NCBI GenBank assembly: GCA_947652605.1
Contig: OX393580.1
Location: forward strand, 20,542,159-20,606,158
DNA length: 64,000 nt
From: Elmis aenea
Taxonomy: Eukaryota > Arthropoda > Insecta > Coleoptera > Elmidae
Direction: 5' to 3'
Shown: positions 11,404 to 22,823 of the stretch, one piece after another
How the letters are laid out: each line of letters starts with the position of its first letter
Numbering within the stretch: position 1 is the stretch's first letter
The notes under the pieces: model-generated
What the model was told of the DNA's origin: nothing
Database searches by the model: none
What the model saw: only the letters and a program-made list of their open reading frames with translations
Made by a program: the position numbers and the translations under genes

Positions 11404-11867
11404 CAGGGCATGAAACCGGTTTTTTAAACCGGTTTTTTAAACCGGTTTAAAAAACCGGTTAACCGTTATTTTTTGTCAGAAAAAGTGATTTTTAACCGAA
11501 ACCGAAACCGTAATTTTTAAAGGTAAAAAAACGGTAACCTTTAACCAAAATAATAAAAAACCGTTTTTTTAACATCTTTTTTTAATGAAAATTACGATAA
11601 AAATACAAAATCTGTAGTAAATGCGATTAGTTTGCCAAAAGTCATTACTGAACTCTTGATTGTACATTTATTAAAAAATTATAAATAAATAATATCGTTT
11701 CATACTTTGCATTCCTGATCTAAATAATTTTAAAAACCGGTTAATTTAACCGGTTTTTTAAACCGGTTTATAATTTAAATCGGTTTTTTACACTAAACCG
11801 TTATAAAAATAAAGTTCTCGATTTCGGTTAACCGTTAACCAAAATTTTTTTTCGGTTTCGAGCCCTG
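11404..11867. mobile_element. hAT MITE with ACCGGTTT subterminal repeats
   Basis: The left end CAGGGCATGAAACCG and the mirrored right end CGGTTTCGAGCCCTG make typical hAT terminal repeats. An exact 8 bp target duplication, CTTTTGAA, lies at 11396-11403 and 11868-11875. Both subterminal regions are dense in AAACCGGTTT units. The element is 464 bp, with no coding sequence. It sits at the centre of a head-to-head pair of the 294 bp repeat. Confidence 0.9.
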
Positions 11868-12385
11868 CTTTTGAATTCTAAACAATCTTTCCCTATGAAG
11901 TTTTTTTTGTAGCTCTTAAAATAAGGCCTCTTTACTCTTGTGAATATTTCTGAAACAGTTAAAATCTAGGACCGTATACATTTTTGGGATTTTTTTTCCA
12001 TTTTAACACGTTGACTGTCAAGTACGAGATAACTCGTAGTTTGCGTTCTTATCCAGGAAGCTGACTACGAGATATTTCGTGGTACTGTTACTAGTCATTT
12101 TCGTGCAGCTACGATTATACTCGTAGAATATAAGCGTATTTATGAATAGGTGGCTTCTAGGAAAAGAGAGAAAAATCAAGGCTGGCTTACAAGAACTGAA
12201 AATTTGTTAATAATATTATAATTAGAGTTTTGAATAATTTAATATGGCGTCTGCGAGCGGAATCCTGAAAGTTGCCTTGGCAGTCAACGTGTTAAATTAG
12301 TTTTAGGTCATCCACCAACTTTTATCAGGAATAAACGTTTCTGAGAAATTTTTAGTAAAAAACTTTTTCATTTGATGATCCTTTC
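11868..12385 (-). repeat. Inverted copy of the ~294 bp repeat, interrupted
   Basis: The reverse complement reproduces, in order, the blocks of copies 1 and 2 (AAAGTTGGTGGATGACCTAAAAC, shown here only as a landmark in shorter form ATGACCTAAAAC, then CTAGATTTTAAC, then AATATTCACAAGAGTAAAG, then ATTGTTTAGAATT). It is split by the piggyBac-like element at 12003-12295. With copies 1 and 2 it forms a head-to-head arrangement. Confidence 0.65.
12003..12295. mobile_element. piggyBac-like MITE in a TTAA site
   Basis: TTAA at 12003-12006 and at 12292-12295 flank mirrored ends CACGTTGACTGTCAAG and CTTGGCAGTCAACGTG. TTAA target duplication is specific to piggyBac. The interior carries several TACGAGAT/ACTCGTAG units, probably subterminal repeats. 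About 293 bp, non-coding. Confidence 0.8.
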
Positions 12386-12412
12386 TGATAGACGCTGGAT
12401 AGAAGATATTAT

Positions 12413-12572
12413 ACAAGGTTAATAATGAATAAATTAGTTGTAAAAAAAGAAAATAATCAAGTTTCTTAAAAAATAATTAAAAAAATCAAAAGTTTATAAC
12501 TTTTTTGATTTTTTAAATTTAAATCAATGATTTTTGATTTTTTAAATAAAAATCAACTTTTGCCCAACCCTG
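12413..12572. mobile_element. hAT right-end fragment
   Basis: The right end TTTTGCCCAACCCTG is the mirror of the common hAT end CAGGGTTGGGCAAAA. It is preceded by repeated AAAAATCAAAAATCA-type units. No convincing left end or 8 bp duplication was found, so it is likely truncated. Confidence 0.4.
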
Positions 12573-13550
12573 TTTTGAACTCGCATTTGTCAATATAAAT
12601 TAAAATTTTACCTGCATCATTCGATTACGTGTAAATGCAACTCATTATCTTTTCAACTGCAGTGATGCATGCCCAATTGTTTATTTGCAAACAAATCGCT
12701 ATGATTGATGATGAACGTAACGATAACGAAATTAATTAATTTTCCAATTTGTTAGCGTCAATTGTTCCACGTGCACCTAAATTTCATTTTGGATTACAGA
12801 AAAAATTCCCAGATTATTATTAACCAGTTATTTCTCATTAAAGCAATCTGGTATAATCCAGCATTTTTTTTTTTAATTGCAACGGCTTTAGTTATTAATA
12901 AATATCCTAATAAAGCTATGGTGTTCATTGCGGAGCGGAATCGATTGTTATATAATATGTGCCATCTTGTTGTGTGTTTATGTCACTAATTATCAGACAA
13001 ATTAGACGCGATTATTAGTAACAGCTTACGTCAATCAATTATTATATTGAAATTTAGACAGTTGACAAATAAGTTTGAGTACTTGTATGTTATGCGTGAC
13101 GTGTTATTTTTGACAGCTAATATCGGTCGAACTTGCGTGAGGAGCAAAGTATACAAACAAAATAAATGTACCAGAAAAATAAGCCCTCAACTGGATACGA
13201 CGTCGATTTTGTAATAAAGGCCGGTACATTAGCACGGTTCATTTGTTTCCAAGGTCTGTTGCTGCGATATGTGTTTATTGATCAATTATCTATGGAACAA
13301 TCTGTCGAGGCACATATTCGTGGTAGTTCGTTTTTTTAAGGAAATAAAATTTGCCACGAACCTTGTAGCTCAATATTTGAAAAAAATGTACGTTGTTATA
13401 AATAATTTTTTTTTTAATTTTGGGATATGCTTGTTAGTTTTAACCTAGGTGAATTTTGGCAGTATAACATTAATTAAACTATGTTCAAAAACAATTATGA
13501 TGAGTATAAAATAGGAACTGTTTTTTTTAAGGGGATAGGTAAATTACTGT
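12573..13550. other. Unassigned AT-rich DNA
   Basis: Appears single-copy within the window. The open frame at 12762-12989 has no recognisable motif. Confidence 0.4.
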
Positions 13551-13582
13551 ATGATTTGCTCTCGTATGTTCGAAACCACCAA

Positions 13583-13632
13583 TACAGGGTTAAAAATTAT
13601 CGATATTTTTTCGAAAATTTCAACACCCTGTA
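13583..13632. mobile_element. Very short TA-ended inverted repeat
   Basis: TACAGGGTT at the left and AACACCCTGTA at the right enclose about 30 bp containing ATCGATATT and TTCGAAAAT blocks. This may be an extreme internal deletion of a TACAGGGTG element. Confidence 0.4.
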
Positions 13633-13819
13633 TCTTTAAAATAAAGCGATTATGGACCCATGTTGATATGGAATATTCGCTTGAAAATGAGTTTTTGTGT
13701 CGACTTTTAAAATCTTGCTACGAAAAGGTGGGACTACCATGTATAAAACATATTTTTGGAAGTAATTTAGTAGTTGGTGCTACTTCGGGACAACTTCCCA
13801 ATAACTTTCGGTAGAAAAT

Positions 13820-15755
13820 TATATTTTACTTCTAGACTTTGAAGTTTCGTTATGTAAAAAAATACACTAAACTGGTTTTTACAGTTATGACATGAGTATG
13901 ATTTTTCTTAACATCTAATGATAAATTGGTGTCACGGTATAACTTCACTTTAGCGGCAGTTGTCGAAAATTGATAAAATTTTGTGGGTTAATAAAACTAG
14001 ACTTGCTGAACTCAAATATGTTAAAATTACTTGGCGCTCTCATTTAATAAGCGTAAAAATTCAATATAAAAGTTCCGTTTGACAGTTAGGTTAGGTTTTT
14101 CAATTCGAATTTTCTCATGTTAGGATGGCTAAATTATCTGTGTAAAGTGTACAAATATGATTATAAGGCATAAATGAAACTATATTTGTATTGATTTCCT
14201 TGGTCACAAATATAACATTAAAAATAACTGCTACATGTCTACACAAATTTATACTAATTTTTCCTTTTAACAAACTAAAGTTTGTTAACTGCACTTAAAA
14301 TGGAAAAAGAATTATAATTAATGATGAAAATAATCGTTAACACTCAATAGAACACTTAGTTGCTTAAAAACTTGAAACATAATGTTTGATTCATAATAAT
14401 TAAAAATTAATCGTTAAACTTTTCAGACTGAAAACATTAATAGAATTTTAGCTGTTCCATTAGGAAACAAATACCCAATTTCAATGCGCACTTCGTAAAA
14501 GCTTTTAAAACTTGATTTATCCAGCAGTAAATATTTAATTTAGAAAAAAGTATACTTGGCTAAAATTACGTTATTGTTTTTCACACACAAAAAAGTAACA
14601 GTTAATTTTTGCTAATTTTGTTTAAACTTTACTGTCTTAATATGCAACATTCTTCTTCTTTTATAAAAATTTTAACTTACAAATTGTATGTTTTAAATGA
14701 CTACGGAATGTAAAAATTAGTTGCCTGTCAACAAGATCCTCTAATGATTGTGGTAAATACAACAGGTCTGTCTGATATTTGAACTAAAATCGATTGATTT
14801 AAAAATGGGTTTCTAGTTTTCCTGTCTTTTAGCTGAGTCAAAGGGTATGACAAGAAAAATTTAACTCTAATATTTTACAAATTTTTGTTGCAGTCCTAAA
14901 TATTAAACTACATTTTAAAAATATTTAAAGAGGTTATCTTAAAAATTATGTCTAATAATCGTAAAATATTTTTCACCTTGATGATTAAATTTTTATTTGA
15001 AGTTCCTCGTAGATCCAAACAAACATTTTAAAATATATATATAAATTTTTGACTTAGTTAAGTGATTTATTATGAATAATTTTATATGTATATAGGTTTA
15101 ATTAAATTATGTCTGAGAAAGGCTCCTTACAAAAAAAATCTATACCTGCTTTAAAACCATTATATTTTCTTCAACAGATTAATTGTAACTCTCAACCTAA
15201 AAAAATCTTGTTACAAGGAGATGTAAATCCTGTAATGATCTAGCATTTTTATAACAGATTGATCATTTTGGTGATTCTTAACTAAAACTGTTTGTATGAC
15301 ATGAAAATAATTTAAATGCATTTTAAAATCCATTTAAATGTCTCTTATTAACACAACTTTATGACAATTGCAGCATTTAACTAAGAGATAAATGTTTATC
15401 GCACATGTAGACACGTTTTAAACTAATTGTCATATAAATTTAGTACAAAGATATAAACTTTAACATGCAAAGCTTATAACTTGCTTAAGCCCGGCTATCT
15501 CGATTTTCATTGTGATAATTAGTTATCTGTGCAGAAGTTCTATAAACATGTCTTTAACAAAGTAAAGGGTTATCAAAAGGCATTTACAAACTAGCACTGT
15601 AGTTTACAATTATGTTGTCGAATATAATGCCCAGCAGCCAGCATACCTGTAGATAACATTCGTTTACCTGTGTATGGAAATTGATTATTATGTCATTGCC
15701 AATCTCTTGCTACATTCTACTTGAAATATTAAAGCTTAAATATCTAGTTTTATAT
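13820..15755. other. Unassigned AT-rich DNA
   Basis: About 1.9 kb with no recognisable repeat ends, coding sequence or tandem structure. Confidence 0.4.
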
Positions 15756-15756
15756 A

Positions 15757-16150
15757 TACAGGGTGGTCCACATAAAAGGGCCACTATTGGGATCTCGTAA
15801 ACGGTAATTGCTACAAAGAACTTTAAATTAGACAAATTGTTACATTTTTCGAGACCTATTCAATGATGCTTTAATGTTTTTAAAAAATTTCCATGGCACG
15901 CTAGATAATAAGTAAAAACCAAAATAAGCATTTTTTTAATCGTTAATAACTCGGTTATACTTGACGGTACAAAAATACTTTTGGGAAAAAAGTTGTAGAT
16001 TTTTTTACACACTATAAAATGAAAACATTTATTTGTATCAATATTGTTTAAATTCTTAGGTAAATTAAAAAATTGCATTTTTTTTTTTAATGAAAACCAT
16101 ACTTGGCTATGTCTTCATTAAAAAGCATTTTTCTCCTTTTTAATAATATA
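15757..16150. mobile_element. Solo left arm of a TACAGGGTGGT fold-back relative
   Basis: It starts TACAGGGTGGTCCA and continues with a GGATCTCGTAAACGG block. Similar blocks (ATCTTGGAAAGGGTAAGAG) follow the left end of the element at 57703, and mirrored forms lie at 36840-36943. No right end is found, so only one arm remains. The inner boundary is approximate. Confidence 0.45.
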
Positions 16151-16159
16151 AGGTTTAAT

Positions 16160-16835
16160 ATATTTATTTTGATATTTAGGCTCAAAACAAATAAAATTCA
16201 TCAAAAAGTCCCTATGTAGCTAAAGAATGCCATGAAACAAAAGACAATTTAGTTTTATAATTTCACGCATATTTTAACTAATGTAAAAGTAAAACATTAA
16301 ATCAAAAATAAACCAAAATTTATCAATTTTTAAAAAGCAGCTTTTCGTTGAATCATTTATGAAACAGCTTTTTTATTTACTAGACTATCTTAATCAAAAT
16401 ACTTATACAATAAAAACAATACAAAACTCGACTTTTAAGTATTACAAAATTATTTTTACAAACAATTTATTTTACATATTTCCAAAGAATAACAAAAATA
16501 ATATGAAATGTGTAATTCTGAATTAGTACATCTAATAGTTAAAAGCAATATATGAAAATAAACAAAAGCATTTTATGTCTACTTGCTTATTCAAAGCACC
16601 AAACTCTCTTAAAGTTTTTTCTAACTAAAATATGTTCTGTTGGGCTGCTGCCGAACAAAAAAACGTTCTAAATATTTTCTAAATGCTTCGATGGAGTTTC
16701 TGTTGCTTAGCCTTGCTTTACTACTTAGTTCAGTTTTATATTCCTCATTCTTCCATCACTTGTTTTTATGCCTCTTTAATGCCGTTAAATTGTTTTTGGT
16801 CGACACTTTTACCAATATCTAGTTTTATGGGTATA
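16160..16835. other. Unassigned AT-rich DNA
   Basis: No recognisable features. The open frame at 16640-16822 is Leu/Phe/Ser-rich with no motif. Confidence 0.4.
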
Positions 16836-16837
16836 AA

Positions 16838-17840
16838 AATCAAGGATAGTTTTGCTGTATAAAGTTACATGCACTAGGCACGGACAGACAGATTGAGAAA
16901 TTTAAATTACACTCTCAAGGTAGTTTAATAAACCAAAAATAAGCATGACCTGTAAATTTCACTAAAATATACTTGTTCGTTTTTTAGTTACCTATTTAAC
17001 GTTGTATGTCTAAAAATCAAGGATAATTTTACTGTGTAAGGCCTAGCACACACAGAGCGTTTTCTGTCGCGCGACTTGAGTCGCGCGTTGGTGAAGTACT
17101 AGCAATTGCATGTACGCGTACACACATACGACGACCAAAGTCGCGCGACTACGTGTGTACGCGTACATGCAATTAATTGCTAATACTCCAACAAACGCGC
17201 GACTCAAGTCGCGCGACAGAAAACGCTCTGTGTGTGTGAGGCCTTAAGCTACATGCGTTAGGTACGGACAGACAGATTGAGATATTGGGATACAACCTAA
17301 AGAATAGTTTTTCATCCGTAAAATAATCATGCCCTGTAAATTTCACTAAAATATCCTCGTTCATTTTTTTAGTTATTATACTTTGTATGTTTAAAAATCA
17401 AGGACAATTTTGCTGTGTAAAGCTATTTGGTTTGGTACGAACAGACATTGAAGAATTAAAAAAAAAACTTAAAAGATAGTTTCATATACCCTAAATAAAC
17501 ATGCCCTGTAAATTTCATTAAAATATTTTTTGTAATTTTTTATTTATTAAACTTTATATCTAAAAAATTAATGATAATTTTGCTGTGCGTTAGGTACAGA
17601 TACAGATTAAAGACTTTTTCATTTTTTAGTTATTGAACTTTATATGTTTAAAAATCAAGAATAATTTTGATGTGTAAAGCTGCATACGTTAGGTACGGAC
17701 AGGCAGATTGAGGAATTTTAATAGAAGTAAAAATAAACATGCAATGGAAGTTTTACTAAAATATATTTTTCATTTTTGGAATATTGAACTTTAAATGTTT
17801 AAAAACCAATGTGTAAAGCCAAATGAGTTAGGTAAAAGAT
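16838..17840 (+). repeat. Satellite-like tandem array, unit about 172 bp
   Basis: Units start with AAAAATCAAGGATAATTTT-like sequence near 16838, 17012, 17392, 17563 (short), 17651 and 17802. Each runs through GTGTAAAGCTACATGC, GTTAGGTACGGACAGACAGA, ATGCCCTGTAAATTTCA and CTAAAATAT blocks. The spacing is 171-174 bp after removing the insertion at 17040-17244; the fourth unit is only ~88 bp. Copies are diverged, so the array is old. Confidence 0.8.
17040..17244. mobile_element. Palindromic Harbinger MITE inside the satellite array
   Basis: The arms mirror each other almost throughout: GGCCTAGCACACACAGAGCG on the left, CGCTCTGTGTGTGTGAGGCC on the right. Internally TCGCGCGACTTGAGTCGCGCG is present in both orientations (core CGCGACTTGAGTCGCG). 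TAA lies on both sides (17037-17039 and 17245-17247). Neighbouring array units show the empty site CTGTGTAAAGCTACATG, which confirms the insertion and a TAA duplication. Confidence 0.9.
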
Positions 17841-17844
17841 TACT

Positions 17845-18660
17845 GTTGTATTCATGCACATTATTTATCAATTTAATCGCTATTGTATTGTGCATAAACT
17901 TGAAGTATTGTTATAATAAATAAAATATTATTAGTTAACACTACTTCTTGGCTAGGCCAGAAACTTTATCAATTCTCTCCTCGTCTAATTGTTTTTTTTT
18001 TTGTACTCTTGATCATTTTGGAGACATTTAACCCTATCCACCATTATATCGTTTATTATCATAGTTTCGATCCCTAAGCAGTTTCAAAACTTCGCACTGC
18101 TTCGTTAGTGCGGAAAAAGTATTTTCTTTAATCAGCTTTCCGCTAACTTGCCTACTACGTTCAATCTCGCTAAGTCTGTCAAAGAAGTTTTGCGAGTCTG
18201 CTACAAATGAATTCCGTCGCCAACGTAACTTGCATTATTATTTAGTTCACTATTCGTCTTGTCCTTTTCGTAATGAATTTTGGCGGTCGTTGACATGTCC
18301 TGCTGTATTCCTGCGTGCCCGCCCAGCACAGACGTGTACTGCCTCCATTTAATTTAATAACTGTTTCATTTTACTGTCCTACTTCAGAAAATTTACGGAA
18401 TTAAATGATACTAATTTTAAGACGGCCGTCAAAAAGTGTTTTTGTGTTACAGCGATTCTACAATTAATTCCGATTTTGTTATTAATAATTAGTTTAGATA
18501 TTCAAAGGTAATTTCAAGCACAGCGAACAATCGCTTTGAAAATTCCCTTCACCTGTCAAATTTGCGTTTTCAACCAATCACTAATCTTAAATCTTTTAGA
18601 GACTACCAATAGGAGCAATATTACACGATAATAATTTTACATTCCTCTGCCAGAAGTTGA
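17845..18660. other. Unassigned DNA, slightly less AT-rich
   Basis: Stretch 18100-18350 is somewhat richer in GC and looks single-copy in the window. I cannot support an exon in it. Confidence 0.35.
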
Positions 18661-18662
18661 TC

Positions 18663-18842
18663 CTCCTATCAAATTTGCGTTTTCGACCAATAACAAACTC
18701 AGATTTCCTTTAAACGGCCAATAAACATAATCATACACTGATAATTTACTTTTCGCAATTAACAGATTTTCATGCGTTTATTGGTCGTTTCTAAGAAATC
18801 TGAGTTTTTGATTGGTGGAAAATATAAATTTGGAGAGGGAAT
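18663..18842. repeat. Imperfect hairpin repeat
   Basis: TCAAATTTGCGTTTTCGACC with ACTCAGATTTCC and GGCCAATAAAC on the left is mirrored by GTTTATTGGTCG, AAATCTGAGTTT and a decayed TATAAATTTGGA on the right. A partial copy of the left block (CAAATTTGCGTTTTCAACC) lies just upstream near 18557. Probably a decayed fold-back element. Confidence 0.55.
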
Positions 18843-19143
18843 AAGGTATTTTGGTCTTGATAATTTTTTGACAGATGTCGGCGACCAATAACGTTACTTT
18901 AATATAGATTAAACCACACCCCTGACACACCACTCTTACAGTACTTGTAAAATTTGAGATAACAGATTATGTATGTACCTAAATACTATTTGGTTCATTA
19001 ATTTTTATTAAAATATAATTCTTGAATTAAAAATTAGTTATAAATGATCTATTAATAATAACAATCGCAGTAAGTAGTAGGTATACTTTAATTTATCTAA
19101 ATTAAACAACATTTTAATTTGACAGATAGGTTAGGTGAAAGAA

Positions 19144-19342
19144 ATTTTCTGACAAAATATAACTCGTGCATTGCAAATAATCGATAATTTTTGACAAATA
19201 TTCACTCATGTAAGTTGAAGCAGAAAAAATCACTCGTGCACTTCGTGCACTCGTGATTTTTTCAGCTCAACTTGCATTCGGGCATATTTACCAAAAATTA
19301 TCGATAATTTTCAATGCACTTGTTATATTTTGTCAGAAAATT
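19144..19342. mobile_element. 200 bp palindromic MITE with CACTCGTGCAC core
   Basis: The ends TTTTCTGACAAAATATAAC and GTTATATTTTGTCAGAAAA are exact mirrors. The second-level block AATCGATAATTTTTG and its mirror follow, and the centre CACTCGTGCACTTCGTGCAC is itself symmetric. Non-coding, and would form a hairpin along its full length. The superfamily was not determined. Confidence 0.75.
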
Positions 19343-19995
19343 AAATTTCATTAAACACAATTACAATATTCAAAGAAATCACAGTATACCATTTTTTTTT
19401 TGAGCTAGAAGATACTTTCAAGAATACATTCGAGATATTTAAGGGTTGCATATTAATTTATTTTAAGGTATTTTTAAATGCTCTTACGCTTGTCTGACGC
19501 TTTATGTACCGTGCATTTTTTTTAATTTTGGCTTTTATTTAGCTCATTGTTGTTTAAATTGGACCAATGTTAATCCAAAAATAGCTGGTTATCGTGATTC
19601 AAAAACGTTTTTGCTTAATTACTTTGTAAAATGTGAAAATGAATGACTGAACTCTTTTTAATGGACGAATGATTTTTTTTGTATACCTTTTACAGGGTGA
19701 CAATAATCTACCTACATGCGTTGTATGGATAACTTTGTTATTATAAGAGAGTTGCATAGTAGATTAAATAAGCAAAGTTGGGCAGAACTTCAAGACGAGT
19801 TTAATGCTATCTTGGCCAGGGATGGAAAACGTTATAATAACGATTCAATTATAATTTGTAATACAATAACGTAACGATATTTTCATAACGTTATAATAAC
19901 CAATAACGGTTAACGGTAACAAGTTATTTTGTATTGTTATTCTCTACAATTTAAATTTCAATATAGAGTCCTTATATTTGCAGAAAAAGATAATA

Positions 19996-20669
19996 TACAG
20001 TGTGTCCAAACGGAATGGAGTATGCTATATATATCTCAGTAAATATTCACTTTAGGGAAAAATGTTCTGAATAAAAGTTGTTTGGTACTTAGTTTTCAAC
20101 CATAAGACAACTTTTTTTTTTCGAATAACAAAAGCGCAATGAAAAACAATTGAATTTTTTAAATAGCAAGGTACCCCTATATTATACTCATTTGATAGAG
20201 ATTTTTTTTTTCAATGATGGGGTCACCCTAAAAATTAAGTTTATGCTAAGAGGCCGGGGAATATCGAAAATTTAAAACATCGTATTAGAGAAATTACACC
20301 TTAAATGTTTGGGAATGTTATAAACGGGTTTAAAAACCGAGTTTATCATTGCCAAGCTGTAAATAAATACTAATAAATTAAAATAATTTTTGCATTTTTC
20401 TCAAAAAGTTGCTTATGTAAGGGTACTAAAGTTTTGCATCATTGACAAGAGAGAAAAATTTTCTCTCAAATAAGTATAGATAATATAGGGGTACCTTGTC
20501 ATTTAAAAAAATTCAATTGTTTTTCATTGCGCTTTTGTTATTCGAAAAAAAAATTTTTGTCTTATGGTTGAAAACTAAGTACCAAACAACTTTTTTTTAA
20601 AACATTTTTCCCCAAAGTGGATATTTACTGAGATATATAGCATATTCCATTCCTCTTGGACACACTGTA
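19996..20669. mobile_element. TACAGTGTGTCC fold-back nested in the hAT, copy 1
   Basis: TACAGTGTGTCCAAACGGAA on the left and its mirror TTGGACACACTGTA on the right enclose long complementary arms (CAAGGTACCCCTATATTAT and its mirror among the landmarks). A second copy with the same ends is at 32453-33201. Non-coding. Confidence 0.85.
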
Positions 20670-20837
20670 TTTTGTTTGTATTTTAAAAATGAAAATAAAA
20701 ATAAAATATCCCAACGTAATTTTGTACCATTTTAAAAGTTTACATTTTAAAGACCCCAAAAACAATTTCAGAGCTACAAATAAAAATTAATTTTATAACG
20801 TTATTCATCATTATTTATGTAACGCTTTATAACGTTA

Positions 20838-21443
20838 TACAGGGTGTGCATAAATTCGCGGAAGCGCTACCCGTGGCGATGTTCTTCGTAAAATTCTAAG
20901 TCGAAAATCTTAATACAAAAATGTTATACAATGCTTCCTATGGCCTCAGGAACCATTTAAAGAAACAAAAACTTGGCAACATTGCATACATTGATTTGCA
21001 TTTGGACATTTTTTGATCAGCAATTATTTTTACTTAGGTATTTATATTTGTTCGAACCGAAGGCATTCAGTTCGTAAACATAGCTGCAAACTTTAAGGTA
21101 TCGTCTAACACAAACTAGAAATGATTACGAAAAAAACAGAGATGACAACTAATGACAATGTTGCCATGTGTATTATTTTCATTTAAATCAGTGATTTACA
21201 TATTTTCAATATCGATTTTTGACAGGAAAAACAATATCTAGGAAAAAATATTATTCGAAATTTATTGTTATTCCAAATCGCAGCTTTGTCATTAAAAAAT
21301 ATTAAATAATAACGCTTTTTAAAGAACTAAATGTCAAAACTTTAACGACCTCTTGCAGACACAGCAATAAAGATTTTCGACTTAGAATTTTACAAAGAAC
21401 ATCGCCACGTGTAGCGCTTCCGCCAATTTATACCCACCCTGTA
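20838..21443. mobile_element. TACAGGGTGTGC fold-back nested in the hAT
   Basis: TACAGGGTGTGCATAAATTC at the left is mirrored by a CCACCCTGTA end at 21443. Inner blocks GGAAGCGCTAC and GATTTTCGACTTAGAATTTT with their mirrors confirm the arms. About 606 bp, non-coding. Confidence 0.85.
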
Positions 21444-22823
21444 TAACATACCAATTCATTTTTTTAATGTTATTTAAAACGATATGTAACGAAAACAAAT
21501 AGAAGTAATAAATAACGTTATACAATAACGTAACGATTTAAAACGTTATTCCATTCCTAATCTTGGCATTGACCTACACCTTCAAATTTTTTAAATATTT
21601 TTAACAAACTTAAAAAAGACGACTTTTTTATTGTAAATAATTGCATATGTTAAATTTAACCAAAATGTGAATTAATTTCTGTAGATATTTTTACGTAGAA
21701 TTAGAGAAAAAAAATCTTTTTTTTTGTTTCATTGATGTATGGATTGTTAGGTTTATCCTTAAAAATAAGTAAATAATTACAATATTAGATATTGTTTTTG
21801 TTAAGTTTAATCAAAGTTGCTATTAAAAAACAACGAAACATTACATAACTAAAGTAGCTGTACTTAATTAAACACACAAAAAACTTAAATAATTGAAGAT
21901 ATATTTACATTTCATAATAATTTATGATCTTTCACTAACTATTACTATTAAATCTAAATTATAACATACGTTCGAAGTGTAGCCCATTTTCAATGAGATT
22001 ATTGCTTTGTAGATATACATGTTTTCCTAAGCATATTTCTTTTTATTTGATGTACTGTCCTTAAAACAGCTAATTTTAATTCATTATTTGTATTCAACTG
22101 TCTTTAAATTTCGCTATTTTAAGGACAGTTCATCGAATAAAAGGAAATATGCTTAGGAAAACAGTATTATTTACAATGTGCATATTCGTATTGCCCATGG
22201 AGAAAGTGTAGCCCCTTTGAACCCAAGTTACAATTTAGATTTAATAGTTATAGTTAGTGAAAGATCATAAATTATTATGAAATGTAAAAATATCTTCAAT
22301 TATTTAAGTTCTTTGGGTTTAATTAAGTACGGCTAGTTTATTTATGTAATATTTTGTTGTTTTTTTAAATAGCAACTTTGATTAAACTTAACAAAAACAA
22401 TATCTAATATTGTAATTACTTACTTGTTTTTTTTTAAAATAAACCTAACAACCCATTCATCAATGAAACGAGTAACCAGTAAAAAAAAGCAAGTTTGGCT
22501 TATATCCATGCCATGACTTTTAAGTTTTTTTTTTAATTCTACGTAAAAATATCTACAGGAATTATTTCACATTTTGGTTTTAACATATGAAATTATTTAC
22601 CATAAAAAAGTCGTCATTAACTATGAAATTATTTACCATTGAAAATATCGTTTTTTTAGTTTTTCTTCAAAATATTTGAAATAGTTCAAGCTGTAGGTCA
22701 AATGTCAAAATGGCATCAAACTCGTTTTGAAAATTTGCTCAACTTTGCTAATTGAACCGACTATGTAACTGTTGTAATAACAAAGTTACTAATACAACAC
22801 ATGTAGATTGTTGTTGCCCTGTA

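Larger units (their letters stand above)
19817..21559. mobile_element. hAT element (AACGTTATTG-rich) nested in the fold-back
   Basis: The left end CAGGGATGGAAAACGTT and right end AACGTTATTCCATTCCTA are mirrored, with an exact 8 bp duplication ATCTTGGC at 19809-19816 and 21560-21567. Both subterminal regions are full of ATAACGTTA units. After removing two inner insertions, about 0.46 kb of hAT sequence remains, so it is a non-autonomous MITE. Confidence 0.9.
19691..22823. mobile_element. TA-ended fold-back element, interrupted by a hAT
   Basis: The left end TACAGGGTGACAATAATCTA (19691) is mirrored by TAGATTGTTGTTGCCCTGTA ending at 22823. The arms keep matching inward: AACTTTGTTATTA with its mirror TAATAACAAAGTT, CAAAGTTGGGCAG against its mirror near 22735, and the central hairpin TTTCCTAAGCATATTTC with GAAATATGCTTAGGAAA around 22030-22160. 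Without the hAT and its duplication the element would be about 1.38 kb. No coding sequence is seen. It is the outermost layer of a three-level nest. Confidence 0.8.

Noticed and set aside
14084..14100. TTAGG-type telomere repeat
   Set aside because: Only two units (GTTAGGTTAGG); not an array. A similar short match occurs near 58677.
16838..17840. CRISPR-like array
   Set aside because: Units are ~172 bp, diverged and without unique spacers between short identical repeats; it is an ordinary eukaryotic tandem array.
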